The notes under the pieces are model-generated. The model saw only the letters and a program-made list of their open reading frames with translations. It did no database searches and was not told the DNA's origin. From UBA2137 sp037968575 (GTDB lineage Bacteria > Pseudomonadota > Alphaproteobacteria > Micavibrionales > Micavibrionaceae), in assembly GCA_037968575.1 (NCBI GenBank), contig JBBKVR010000029.1, positions 1-64,000 of the forward strand: a stretch of 64,000 nucleotides of DNA, written 5' to 3'. Both the position numbers and the translations under genes were made by a program. Shown here piece after piece: positions 39,938-48,627 of the stretch; the first letter of the stretch is position 1, and each line of letters starts with the position of its first letter.

Positions 39938-42900
39938 ATGTCACATTCTCACCTCGAACACAAATATCAAGATGAAGAGATTAGCGTAAAAAATCTCCTC
40001 GACTCACTCGGCTGGACAGATGAACTTGCACGTAAAACAAGTGAGCGTGCAGCAAGCCTTATTTCCGATGCGCGAAACATGCGACGCAAACCTGGCGAGA
40101 TAGAAACATTTCTTCGTGAATATGGTCTCAATACCGAAGAAGGTCGCGCGCTGATGACATTAGCAGAGGCCTTACTTCGTGTCCCTGACTCTGCAACAGC
40201 AGACGCCCTTATTCGTGACAAGCTCGATTCTGCTGCGTGGCCACGAACCAAGACAGATGATTGGATGCTAAAAGCGACTGCGCTGGGTTTAAAGGTCACC
40301 AAGAAAACCTTGAACACAGTTGTTGGACGTTTGGGTGAATCGGTCGTTCGCGTAGCCATTCGCCAAGCCATGAAGATTATGGGACAACAATTTGTTCTTG
40401 GACGAACAATTGAAGAAGCCATAAAGAGAGCGCGTAGTTTTGAAAAAGATGGCTATCTTTCGTCTTACGACATGTTGGGTGAAGGTGCGAGAACGGCTGA
40501 CGATGCCGAGAGATATTATGAGTCCTATATTCATGCGCTGACCTGTCTTTCCGAACAGGATTTGAAAAGAGGCACAGGAATTTCGGTGAAACTTTCTGCG
40601 CTTCATCCACGTTATGAAGTCTCCCAAAAAGACAGATGTGTTCCTGTGCTCATCGATAGATTAATAGCTCTTAGTAAACTAGCAAAAGATAAAAACTTAC
40701 GTCTGACCGTTGATGCTGAAGAAGCTGACCGTCTTGAATTATCACTAGAGATTATAGAGGAGGTTGCGCTTCACCCAGAACTGACATCATGGACGGGTTT
40801 TGGCTTGGCGGTTCAGACCTACCAAAAGCGTGGACACGAAGTTATCGAGAAAATTGTAGAGATTGCAAAAAAACGCGGGTCACCAATGCATGTGCGCCTT
40901 GTCAAAGGTGCTTATTGGGATACGGAAATCAAACATGCGCAGGTCTTGGGGTTACCAGATTACCCTGTCTTTACACGTAAACCCAACACTGATCTTTCTT
41001 ATTTGAGTTGCGCTTCTTACATGCTTGAAAACAGAGAGCACATCTATTGCCTTTTCGGAACGCACAACGCGCATACGATTGCCTCTATCATTGAGATGTC
41101 GATGCATAATTTTAAACGCGTGGAATTTCAGCGTTTGCACGGCATGGGCGAGAATCTCTATGCAGCTCTTAAGAAAAAGATGGAGATACCTGTTTCCATT
41201 TATGCACCTGTCGGACCACATAAAGACTTACTAGCATATCTCGTTCGACGTTTATTAGAGAACGGTGCGAATTCATCCTTTGTGCACCGTATCTTTGATG
41301 AAGATTATTCCCCTGAAACACTGGCGCAAGATGTTATTGAAGGCGTAAAACTTCACCCAACCAAGAAGCATTCAAAAATCTCTGCGCCCTTGGACATTTT
41401 TCCGCTGCGCGCAAACTCTAAAGGAATTGATTTGACCGAACCTTATGAGGTTGGCAAATTAGAAGAACATTTTGCAAAAAATATTTTTGGTAAAAACTTT
41501 GACATGATGCTTACTAAATCGAAAAAGAAAAACGCTGTAAGAGAGCAAGATGAGAGCGTCAATCCGTCAGACAAGAATGATGTGATTGGTAAAATCTATC
41601 GGCCCAATGACAGTGATATCGATGATGCCTTCGAAAAGACACAAGAGGAATTCTTGAAATGGAATTCTATACCTTCAACTGAGCGTGCCAAGATCTTAAA
41701 CAAAGCTGCTGACCTGCTTGAAGAACGCATGGATTTCTTTATTGGGTTGTGTTCGCGAGAGGCTGGTAAAACGCTGGATGATGGTATTGCAGAAGTGCGC
41801 GAAGCTGTTGATTTTTGCAGATATTACGCCCAGCAAGGCGTTGTTGATTTTGACAAAGGCGGTATTACTCTTCCAAGTGTGACAGGTGAAGACAATAGGC
41901 TTTTACTAGAAGGTCGAGGCACTTTCGTTTGTATTTCACCTTGGAATTTCCCGCTCGCAATTTTTACAGGGCAAGTTGTTGCGGCTCTTATGGCAGGAAA
42001 TTGTGTCCTTGCAAAACCAGCCGAGCAAACACCAATCATTGCGAATGAAATGGTCAAACTTTTATATGAAGCAGGGATTCCAGATGATGTACTTCATCTC
42101 ATTCCAGGTGATGGCGATGTTGGTGCAAAACTGATTGCGCATGAGAGTGTCGCTGGTGTTGCCTTTACGGGTTCAACCCAAGTTGCAAAATATATTCAAC
42201 GCGCACTTGCTGATAAGGATGGTGCAATTGTTCCGTTAATTGCGGAAACTGGTGGTCTGAATGCCATGATTGTTGATTCCTCTGCATTGGCTGAACAAGT
42301 CATTGATGATGTGGTAACAAGTGCGTTTGGTTCAACTGGTCAACGTTGTTCGGCCTTACGGATTTTATGCCTACAAGATGATGTTGCCGATAAAATGATT
42401 GAAATGCTGGCAGGGGCAATGGCTGAAATTAGAATTGGTGATCCGTCCGATGTGAGTACGGATTTGGGACCTGTGATTGACCAAGAGGCATTAGATAACC
42501 TCCTCCAATATTGCTCACGGATGGATGGACAAGCCTCCAAAATTGCCGAGGCACCTTTGCCTGATGATGTACGAAGCAAGGGAACATTTTTTGCGCCTGT
42601 TGCTTATGAAATTTCCGATTTAAGCCAGATAAACCACGAGACTTTTGGCCCTGTTTTGCATGTTTATCGCTATAAAGCCAAAGACAGAAAGAAAATGCTC
42701 GCCGAATTAAATGCCAAAAATTATGGGCTGACATTTGGTATTCACAGCCGTATTTCCAGTCATATTGATTTTCTCTCCGAGCGTGCAGATGTCGGGAATG
42801 TTTACGTCAATCGTTCTGTGATTGGCGCGGTGGTTGGAAGCCAACCATTTGGAGGTCGTGGGCTGTCGGGTACAGGACCAAAAGCTGGCGGACCGTTTTA

Positions 42901-42988
42901 TCTTCATGCCTTTGCAACCGAGAAAACAGTAACTATCAATACAACAGCCTCTGGTGGAAACACCAAATTAGTATCTCTGGAAGAATAA
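39938..42988 (+). CDS. putA: Bifunctional proline dehydrogenase / glutamate semialdehyde dehydrogenase
   Basis: A ~1016-residue PutA that oxidises proline to glutamate. The proline dehydrogenase barrel has VSVKLSALHPRYE-like ISVKLSALHPRYE, HVRLVKGAYWDTEIKHAQ, and FGTHNAHT. The aldehyde dehydrogenase half has ISPWNFPLAIFTGQVVAALMAGNCVLAKPAEQTP, AETGGLNAMIV (catalytic Glu region) and GQRCSALR (catalytic Cys). It has no N-terminal ribbon-helix-helix domain, so it is not a self-regulator. ATG 39938 is chosen, with a GTG one codon earlier. It ends 37 bases before purD. Confidence 0.97.
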   Translation: MSHSHLEHKYQDEEISVKNLLDSLGWTDELARKTSERAASLISDARNMRRKPGEIETFLREYGLNTEEGRALMTLAEALLRVPDSATADALIRDKLDSAAWPRTKTDDWMLKATALGLKVTKKTLNTVVGRLGESVVRVAIRQAMKIMGQQFVLGRTIEEAIKRARSFEKDGYLSSYDMLGEGARTADDAERYYESYIHALTCLSEQDLKRGTGISVKLSALHPRYEVSQKDRCVPVLIDRLIALSKLAKDKNLRLTVDAEEADRLELSLEIIEEVALHPELTSWTGFGLAVQTYQKRGHEVIEKIVEIAKKRGSPMHVRLVKGAYWDTEIKHAQVLGLPDYPVFTRKPNTDLSYLSCASYMLENREHIYCLFGTHNAHTIASIIEMSMHNFKRVEFQRLHGMGENLYAALKKKMEIPVSIYAPVGPHKDLLAYLVRRLLENGANSSFVHRIFDEDYSPETLAQDVIEGVKLHPTKKHSKISAPLDIFPLRANSKGIDLTEPYEVGKLEEHFAKNIFGKNFDMMLTKSKKKNAVREQDESVNPSDKNDVIGKIYRPNDSDIDDAFEKTQEEFLKWNSIPSTERAKILNKAADLLEERMDFFIGLCSREAGKTLDDGIAEVREAVDFCRYYAQQGVVDFDKGGITLPSVTGEDNRLLLEGRGTFVCISPWNFPLAIFTGQVVAALMAGNCVLAKPAEQTPIIANEMVKLLYEAGIPDDVLHLIPGDGDVGAKLIAHESVAGVAFTGSTQVAKYIQRALADKDGAIVPLIAETGGLNAMIVDSSALAEQVIDDVVTSAFGSTGQRCSALRILCLQDDVADKMIEMLAGAMAEIRIGDPSDVSTDLGPVIDQEALDNLLQYCSRMDGQASKIAEAPLPDDVRSKGTFFAPVAYEISDLSQINHETFGPVLHVYRYKAKDRKKMLAELNAKNYGLTFGIHSRISSHIDFLSERADVGNVYVNRSVIGAVVGSQPFGGRGLSGTGPKAGGPFYLHAFATEKTVTINTTASGGNTKLVSLEE

Positions 42989-43025
42989 CTTTTCTTGAGA
43001 TTTTTTCTGTCCTATAAATACTCCT

Positions 43026-44327
43026 ATGAAAATTTTATTGGTCGGATCGGGTGGCCGCGAACACGCTCTTGCATGGAAATTAGTACAATCAGATAGTTGC
43101 GAGCATCTGTATGTTGCGCCGGGGAGCGATGCGATTGATATGGAGCCCAAGGCAAGTTGCACGAATATTCCAGCAGATAATTTAGAAGAAATCATCGCTT
43201 TTTCCGTTGCCGAGAAAATCAACCTTGTGGTTGTTGGTCCTGAAGTTCCTCTTGTTGCTGGGCTCGCTGATGTATTGCGTGCGCAAGGTATTGCTGTCTT
43301 TGGTCCTTCACAAAAAGGGGCGCAGCTCGAAGGTTCCAAAGGCTTCATGAAAGACCTTTGTAAAAAATATAATATTCCAACCGCTGCTTATGAACGTTTC
43401 ACTGATTTTGAAAAAGCCAAAGCCTATATCGAAAAACAATCCATGCCATTAGTGATTAAGGCTGACGGACTTGCCGCTGGTAAGGGCGTTATTATCGCGC
43501 AAAGTCATGAGGAGGCAATTGAAGCGACCCAAGACATGCTCTCGGGGAATGCTTTTGGTGAGGCAGGTGCTGAAGTTGTAATCGAAGAATTTTTGGAAGG
43601 CGAAGAGGTGAGCTTCTTTGCGATTGCTGACGGAAAAACCGTTCTGCCCTTGTCATCCGCGCAAGACCATAAACGTGCTTACGATAATGATGAAGGTCCT
43701 AATACTGGAGGAATGGGCGCATACTCTCCTGCGCGCCCTCAAGTCTGGGACGAGGCAAAGCAAAAAGAGGCAATGGAGACAGTAATCTTGCCCACCATGC
43801 GTGCAATGGAAGAAGAGGATTGTGCCTATACGGGTGTTCTTTACGCGGGGCTGATGATGGTTGAGGGGAAACCTTATCTCATTGAATATAATGTGCGTTT
43901 TGGTGACCCTGAGTGCCAACCATTGATGATGCGCCTAGAAAGTGATTTGGCGACATTACTTTATGATGCGGCAACAAAAAATCTTGAGCGTTGGACAGAT
44001 AAAATCAAATGGCATCCAGAGGGTGCAATTTGTGTGGTGATGGCAGCGGAAGGTTATCCGGGCTCTTATCCTAAGCGAACGCCTATTGAGGGAGTTGATT
44101 TAATTGAAAGTACAGGAACGCAAAAAATCTTTCATGCGGGAACACAGCGCGGGAATGACAACTGGCTGTCTTCAGGCGGACGAGTACTTGGTGTAACGGC
44201 CTTGGGTTCTACTGTTGCTGAGGCTAGAAAAACTGCCTATGACATGGTTGCACAAATTTCATGGCCAAAGGGTTTCTATCGCAAGGACATCGGTAACCGC
44301 GCGCTAGAAAATTCTAAAGCGGCGTAA
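43026..44327 (+). CDS. purD: Phosphoribosylamine-glycine ligase
   Basis: A 433-residue ATP-grasp enzyme of purine synthesis. It starts MKILLVGSGGREHALAWKL. Family motifs include LVVVGPEVPL, GAQLEGSKGFMKD, VIKADGLAAGKGVI, EEVSFFAIADG and YNVRFGDPECQP. The stop overlaps the next start as TAATG. Confidence 0.97.
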   Translation: MKILLVGSGGREHALAWKLVQSDSCEHLYVAPGSDAIDMEPKASCTNIPADNLEEIIAFSVAEKINLVVVGPEVPLVAGLADVLRAQGIAVFGPSQKGAQLEGSKGFMKDLCKKYNIPTAAYERFTDFEKAKAYIEKQSMPLVIKADGLAAGKGVIIAQSHEEAIEATQDMLSGNAFGEAGAEVVIEEFLEGEEVSFFAIADGKTVLPLSSAQDHKRAYDNDEGPNTGGMGAYSPARPQVWDEAKQKEAMETVILPTMRAMEEEDCAYTGVLYAGLMMVEGKPYLIEYNVRFGDPECQPLMMRLESDLATLLYDAATKNLERWTDKIKWHPEGAICVVMAAEGYPGSYPKRTPIEGVDLIESTGTQKIFHAGTQRGNDNWLSSGGRVLGVTALGSTVAEARKTAYDMVAQISWPKGFYRKDIGNRALENSKAA

Positions 44328-44524
44328 TGAGTAAGAAAAAGAAAATAATTTTAGGACTCATAATTTTTGTAGTTCTATTGTCTGTGGCTATGAGTTTTTA
44401 TCAATTTAGAGCATTTGTTTGCGTGAACACAAATCACGCTATCTGCATAGACCCATTTCTACCTTTAGAAAAGCGAATGAGACTCAGAGAGGAAGCAGAA
44501 AGAAAACATGGAGTTAATTTCTAG
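44327..44524 (+). CDS. Small membrane protein of unknown function (65 aa)
   Basis: Not recognised. It has an N-terminal Lys cluster followed by one hydrophobic helix (~8-26), then FVCVNTNHAICIDPF, whose two Cys could form a disulfide outside the membrane, and a charged end. It starts at the base shared with the purD stop (TAATG), so translation is coupled to purD. Its 3' end overlaps convergent tadA by 11 bases. Real gene status depends on that coupling. Confidence 0.5.
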   Translation: MSKKKKIILGLIIFVVLLSVAMSFYQFRAFVCVNTNHAICIDPFLPLEKRMRLREEAERKHGVNF

Positions 44525-44981
44525 TTTTTCGTTTCTCTCCGAAGAAATTTTGCAGAAGTTCTGCGGACTCTTCTGCTAACATACCATGCCTAACATCTGG
44601 TTTATGATGAAGTTGTGAGTGGGTGTAGAGCTTTGGACCATGTGTAATTCCACCACTCTTTGGGTCTGATGCACCAAATATCAACGTCTTTATTCGTGCA
44701 AAGGAAATAAGTGATGCACACATCGGGCAAGGCTCAAGCGTCACATATAAATCATATTCAGGAATGCGCTGGGATTGCTCTTTTTTGCATGTCTGTCGAA
44801 TAACAAGTGCCTCGGCATGGGAACACGGGTCACTGTCTATGCGCGTTTGGTTATAGGCGCGCGCGACAATTTCACCGCTTTCATGGTGCACAAGGACTGC
44901 GCCCACAGGAACTTCATCTGCATCAAAGGCGCGTTTCGCCTCTTCCAATGCGGCGCGCATGTATGTAATGTCATTTTCCAT
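44514..44981 (-). CDS. tadA: tRNA-specific adenosine deaminase
   Basis: A ~155-residue deaminase that makes inosine at tRNA-Arg(ACG) wobble position 34. Zinc site: HAEALVIRQTC (His-Ala-Glu) and PCPMCASL (Pro-Cys-x-x-Cys). VPVGAVLVHHESGE is typical of TadA. The longest frame extends to 45062, but MENDITYMRAALEEA at ATG 44981 is the natural start. That ATG overlaps the opposite-strand rluB ATG. Confidence 0.94.
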   Translation of the reverse strand: MENDITYMRAALEEAKRAFDADEVPVGAVLVHHESGEIVARAYNQTRIDSDPCSHAEALVIRQTCKKEQSQRIPEYDLYVTLEPCPMCASLISFARIKTLIFGASDPKSGGITHGPKLYTHSQLHHKPDVRHGMLAEESAELLQNFFGEKRKTRN

Positions 44982-45765
44982 GGATGACAGCGTAAAACAG
45001 GCACTGAAAAAAGCAAAGGACAATGAGTCGGGTAGCGTTAACAAGGGCGACCGTGTTGCCAAGATAATTGCCCATGCGGGACTTGGGTCGCGCCGTGATG
45101 TTGAGGGTTGGATTTTAGAGGGACGTGTTCAGGTCAATGGGAAGACGTTGGATACACCAGCTTGTCTAGTTACCGAAGATGATTCAATTAAGGTTGATGG
45201 AAAACTTATTCCACGTAAAAGCCCGACGCGGTTTTTCTGCTACCACAAACCACCTAACCTTGTGACAACACATAAGGATGAATTAGGGCGTGAAACGGTA
45301 TTCGATAGATTGCCAAAAAACCTTCCGCGACTGATTAGTGTCGGGCGACTGGATTTAAACTCCGAAGGGTTACTTCTTCTCACAACTGACGGTGAATTAT
45401 CTCGTTATCTGGAATTGCCAGCAACGGGATGGACGCGCCGTTACCGTGTGCGCGTATTTGGTGAGTTGGATGAGAAAAAACTCAAAGATCTTGAAAAAGG
45501 AACAACGGTCGAAGGTATCGAATACGGACCTATCCAAGTTAAAATCGAGAGTAAAAAAGGTATCAATAGCTGGCTGATTGTGTCTCTCAAAGAAGGAAAA
45601 AACAGAGAGATTAGACGTGTAATGGAATCACTTGGTCTTCAAGTGAACAGACTTATTCGCCAATCTTATGGACCGTTTCAATTAGGAAGTCTGGTGCGTG
45701 GAAATATTAAAGAGATTCATACTGCAAATCTCAAAGAACAAATTCCGGGCTTTTTCAAAAAATAG
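44980..45765 (+). CDS. rluB: 23S rRNA pseudouridine synthase, RluB type
   Basis: A 261-residue RsuA/RluB-family enzyme. It has an N-terminal S4 domain (RVAKIIAHAGLGSRRDVEGWI, with VQVNGK). The catalytic Asp is in GRLDLNSEGLLLLTTDG. A C-terminal GKNREIRRVMESLGLQVNRLIR follows. In Escherichia coli RluB acts at U2605 of 23S rRNA. ATG 44980 is used. An upstream ATG at 44959 extends into tadA. Followed 11 bases on by rsmD. Confidence 0.93.
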   Translation: MDDSVKQALKKAKDNESGSVNKGDRVAKIIAHAGLGSRRDVEGWILEGRVQVNGKTLDTPACLVTEDDSIKVDGKLIPRKSPTRFFCYHKPPNLVTTHKDELGRETVFDRLPKNLPRLISVGRLDLNSEGLLLLTTDGELSRYLELPATGWTRRYRVRVFGELDEKKLKDLEKGTTVEGIEYGPIQVKIESKKGINSWLIVSLKEGKNREIRRVMESLGLQVNRLIRQSYGPFQLGSLVRGNIKEIHTANLKEQIPGFFKK

Positions 45766-45776
45766 GTTTTTCAAAA

Positions 45777-46334
45777 ATGAGAATTACGGGTGGAACATTT
45801 AGAGGGCGCAAATTAGACAGTCCTGACTCACTGGCTATCAGACCAACAACGGACAAGGTCAGGCAAGCCATTTTCAATATGCTGGAATCGCGTGGCGGTG
45901 TTCAAGATGTTGTCGTTCTCGATGCATTTTGCGGTACGGGTTCATTGGGTTTGGAAGCTCTCTCTCGTGGTGCGTCACAAGCCATTTTCATTGATAAGGA
46001 TATAAAAAGTTTATCTCTGGCGAAAAAAAATGCAGGCAGCTTGGTACAAAAACAAAACTGCTTCTTTTATAAAATGAATGCGAGCGCACCAAAAGAAAAG
46101 CCAGAGGAATGTTTACCTGCAAACCTTTTGTTTTGTGATCCACCCTATAATCAAAATCTTGTTGAAGTGGCAATTCCAAACTTACTCGAAAAGGGGTGGC
46201 TTGCAAATAACGCAGTTATGGTGATTGAAACCGAGAAAAATTATTCTGGTGAACTGCTTTCAAGGTTGAGCCAAAAGCTGCAAGAAAAAATATACAGAGA
46301 CACAAAAATTATTATTAGCGAGTTATTATCATGA
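45777..46334 (+). CDS. rsmD: 16S rRNA (guanine966-N2)-methyltransferase
   Basis: A 185-residue methyltransferase. It begins MRITGGTFRGRKLDSPD, has RPTTDKVRQAIFNML, the SAM motif VLDAFCGTGSLGLEALSRGA, and the catalytic NPPY-type LLFCDPPYNQNL. Known role: methylates G966 of 16S rRNA. Four-base overlap with the next gene. Confidence 0.95.
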   Translation: MRITGGTFRGRKLDSPDSLAIRPTTDKVRQAIFNMLESRGGVQDVVVLDAFCGTGSLGLEALSRGASQAIFIDKDIKSLSLAKKNAGSLVQKQNCFFYKMNASAPKEKPEECLPANLLFCDPPYNQNLVEVAIPNLLEKGWLANNAVMVIETEKNYSGELLSRLSQKLQEKIYRDTKIIISELLS

Positions 46335-47008
46335 GCAAGGTTGGTCAAAATTTTGATGAGATTAAGGCACGCATAAAAAAAACAGCAAAGCACTGGGATA
46401 CTGATGCGTCAAATATAGAGTTAATTGCCGTTTCCAAAAAACAACCTCAAGACAGAATTCAAGATGCATTGGAATATGGTCACCGTTTGTTTGGTGAGAA
46501 CCGTGTGCAAGAAGCAATGGAACGCTGGGATGGAGATGATGGTTTTCTCAAAAAATATCCTGATACAAAATTGCATCTCATTGGTCCGTTGCAAACCAAC
46601 AAGGTTAAACAAGCTGTTTCCGTCTTTAATTCTATTGAGGCAATTGATAGCGAGAAGTTAGCCCTAGCCATCAAAGATGAATGTGAGAAGCAAGATAAAG
46701 AGATTGAGTGCCTAGTTCAGGTTAATACGGGTGAGGAAGAGCAAAAGGCAGGGGTTTCCCCAAAAGACTTACCGAACTTTTTGAAGTTTTGTGAGGGAAT
46801 TGAATTATCAATTTCGGGTCTCATGTGTATCCCACCAGTTGATGAGCCTGCGGGTCTACATTTTGCCTTCTTAAAGGAGCTTGCAGATCGCCATGGTTTG
46901 AAAAAACTGTCTATGGGGATGAGTAGCGATTTTGAACAGGCTGTTCCTTTAAATCCGACTTATCTTAGAATTGGTTCTGCTCTTTTTGGTGAGAGACCTA
47001 TTGATTAA
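46331..47008 (+). CDS. YggS-family PLP homeostasis protein
   Basis: A 225-residue PLP-binding TIM-barrel protein without known catalytic activity. The PLP Lys is in LIAVSKKQP (~36). FGENRVQEAMERW, HLIGPLQTNKVKQAV and LSMGMSSDFEQAV with the final RIGSALFGER are characteristic. It overlaps rsmD by 4 bases and the convergent gene at its end by 11. Confidence 0.94.
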   Translation: MSKVGQNFDEIKARIKKTAKHWDTDASNIELIAVSKKQPQDRIQDALEYGHRLFGENRVQEAMERWDGDDGFLKKYPDTKLHLIGPLQTNKVKQAVSVFNSIEAIDSEKLALAIKDECEKQDKEIECLVQVNTGEEEQKAGVSPKDLPNFLKFCEGIELSISGLMCIPPVDEPAGLHFAFLKELADRHGLKKLSMGMSSDFEQAVPLNPTYLRIGSALFGERPID

Positions 47009-47795
47009 AATCCTGTTTCTCAGGCATGGGGCGTGCGTGGATTTGTGTAATTGGGTCTATGTTCGAGCCAGCACTGTGATGTTTTCCACCAAATGAGGCT
47101 TCGTGTGAAACTGTATAACCAGCAGTACGGCCATCAGCAACTGGTCTGCGAACTTCTTTGGTATAGTTAGCTCTGCCTAAATCAGCAAAGGCAATCGCAC
47201 TTCCTAACTCACCAGAGCCCCCATTTTGTGCCAAGCTATCAATGGCAGCATTTAGTTTTACTTCAGGGCGGTCGTAAGTATGTGCAACTTTGTTATCAGT
47301 AAACCCTTCGTCACTGAACATAGAAAAAGCATGACCAGCTATGTCTTTTCCTGTTTCTGCTTGGATGGCTGTATCAATCAAAGCACTTCCTGCGCCAATA
47401 GGTCCACCAAATACAGCGCCACCAATAATTTTGGCGATAGGTTTAATTTCATCGCCAGTAATTTCACGGTAGGCGATGTTGACCAGAGGAATATGCTGAA
47501 GTGGGTTTATCATATCAACGAAATCAGCAAAGCCAAATTCATCTTCAGATACACCTGATTTGCTGGCAGGGGCATAAGCTTGAGAATGATTGGGTAGTTT
47601 TGATGTTGTTGGCGCATTCAATGATGTTTGTAGATTTTCTCTAACTTGCTCTGCAGGAGATTGCGGTTTGCTCCATACAGGAATAGATCCACCCATGCGG
47701 CTATTCGCGTTGTTACGCATTGTAAAAATCTTATTAGCTTGCTGGTTTTGTCCAGTTTGTCCTAAAAGATTGTTTTGTGGGCTAATTCCCTGCAT
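46998..47795 (-). CDS. Protein of unknown function (265 aa)
   Basis: Not assigned. The first ~90 residues are Asn/Gln/Ser-rich and probably disordered. The middle (FGFADFVDMINPLQHIPLVNIAYREITGDEIKPIAKIIGGAVFGG, given here in parts: MINPLQHIPLVNIAY, AKIIGGAVFGGPIGAG) reads like a conserved Gly-rich helical domain seen in alphaproteobacterial hypothetical proteins. There is no signal peptide. The end is again low in complexity. It is divergent from the regulator at 47974. Confidence 0.7.
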   Translation of the reverse strand: MQGISPQNNLLGQTGQNQQANKIFTMRNNANSRMGGSIPVWSKPQSPAEQVRENLQTSLNAPTTSKLPNHSQAYAPASKSGVSEDEFGFADFVDMINPLQHIPLVNIAYREITGDEIKPIAKIIGGAVFGGPIGAGSALIDTAIQAETGKDIAGHAFSMFSDEGFTDNKVAHTYDRPEVKLNAAIDSLAQNGGSGELGSAIAFADLGRANYTKEVRRPVADGRTAGYTVSHEASFGGKHHSAGSNIDPITQIHARPMPEKQDFNQ

Positions 47796-47908
47796 TTACC
47801 AATTTTTCTATATATTTCATTGTTTTGCTCTATTTAGAGTTGCAAAGCGCGTGCCAGAGTAAAAGCTAAGAGATTCAATATGTTAAAATGAATATTTACG
47901 GCTAAACC

Positions 47909-47951
47909 GCAGAAACCCTTTACTTTCTGCCAAAAACAGGCAAATCTTGCC
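47909..47951 (+). other. Two leader hairpins ahead of the winged-helix regulator
   Basis: Stem GCAGAAA (47909-47915) with TTTCTGC (47924-47930), and stem GGCAA with TTGCC (47939-47951), sit within 65 bases upstream of the ATG at 47974. No T-tract follows either. They could be operators or a structured leader. Confidence 0.35.
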
Positions 47952-47973
47952 GATGAAACAAGAGTAACCTTCG

Positions 47974-48627
47974 ATGTCACAAAAATTAATGATTCACAGC
48001 GAAAAGAAAGGATTTTTATCTCTATTTAGAGATCATAGAGACCTGTTTGAAGGGAACATAGATGTTATTTTCAAAGAGTCTGAGGATGGATTTTTTGAAA
48101 ACCCGAAAGATATAGATTATGTTTTGATTGATCAAAGCGTTGATATATCTGTACTCGATTCACTAAACAAGAATACAAAAATTTGTCTGATTGGAGACAG
48201 GAAACCAGCTACTAAACAGATTGATATCTTTTTTCAAACACCTTTGCGATTAGGTGAGATATTGGATGGCTTAATCAATATCCAAGCAGGACAAAATCTC
48301 ATCTCAAATGCGCCAAAAACCATTCATCTGGCAGGCGATATTCAATTTTCACCGCGAACTTTAACCTGCAAAGACTCCAAAGATAATTCTGTAGTTATCA
48401 CCGAAAAAGAAGCACAGTTTTTATTGGCGCTTTATGAGTCCGAAGACAAAACTTTGGATAGGAAAGCGTTACTTCAAAAAGTTTGGGAATATGCCGATAG
48501 TGCAGAAACCCATACCTTGGAAACGCATGTCTATCGTTTGCGACAGAAGTTGAATAAACTGGAAGCTGAAGATCCCATTGAAACGGTTGAAAATGGATAC
48601 TGCTTAAAACTCCCTCAGAATCAGTAA
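47974..48627 (+). CDS. Winged-helix response-regulator-like protein with degenerate receiver
   Basis: A 217-residue protein with OmpR/PhoB architecture. The N-terminal ~110 residues match a receiver in pattern, but the acidic pair after strand 1 is missing (KLMIHSEKK) and the Lys of the KP motif reads FFQTPLR. A candidate Asp is in YVLIDQS. The winged-helix domain is clear: ITEKEAQFLLALYESEDKTLDRKALLQKVWEY, HTLETHVYRLRQKLNKL and ENGYCLKL. Such degenerate receivers act without phosphorylation. Its stop overlaps the PBP1A stop by 7 bases. No histidine kinase is nearby. Confidence 0.85.
   Translation: MSQKLMIHSEKKGFLSLFRDHRDLFEGNIDVIFKESEDGFFENPKDIDYVLIDQSVDISVLDSLNKNTKICLIGDRKPATKQIDIFFQTPLRLGEILDGLINIQAGQNLISNAPKTIHLAGDIQFSPRTLTCKDSKDNSVVITEKEAQFLLALYESEDKTLDRKALLQKVWEYADSAETHTLETHVYRLRQKLNKLEAEDPIETVENGYCLKLPQNQ

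Noticed and set aside
39967..40422. 151-aa minus-strand open frame
   Set aside because: It lies fully inside putA, in an unbroken family match. No start context or recognisable product.
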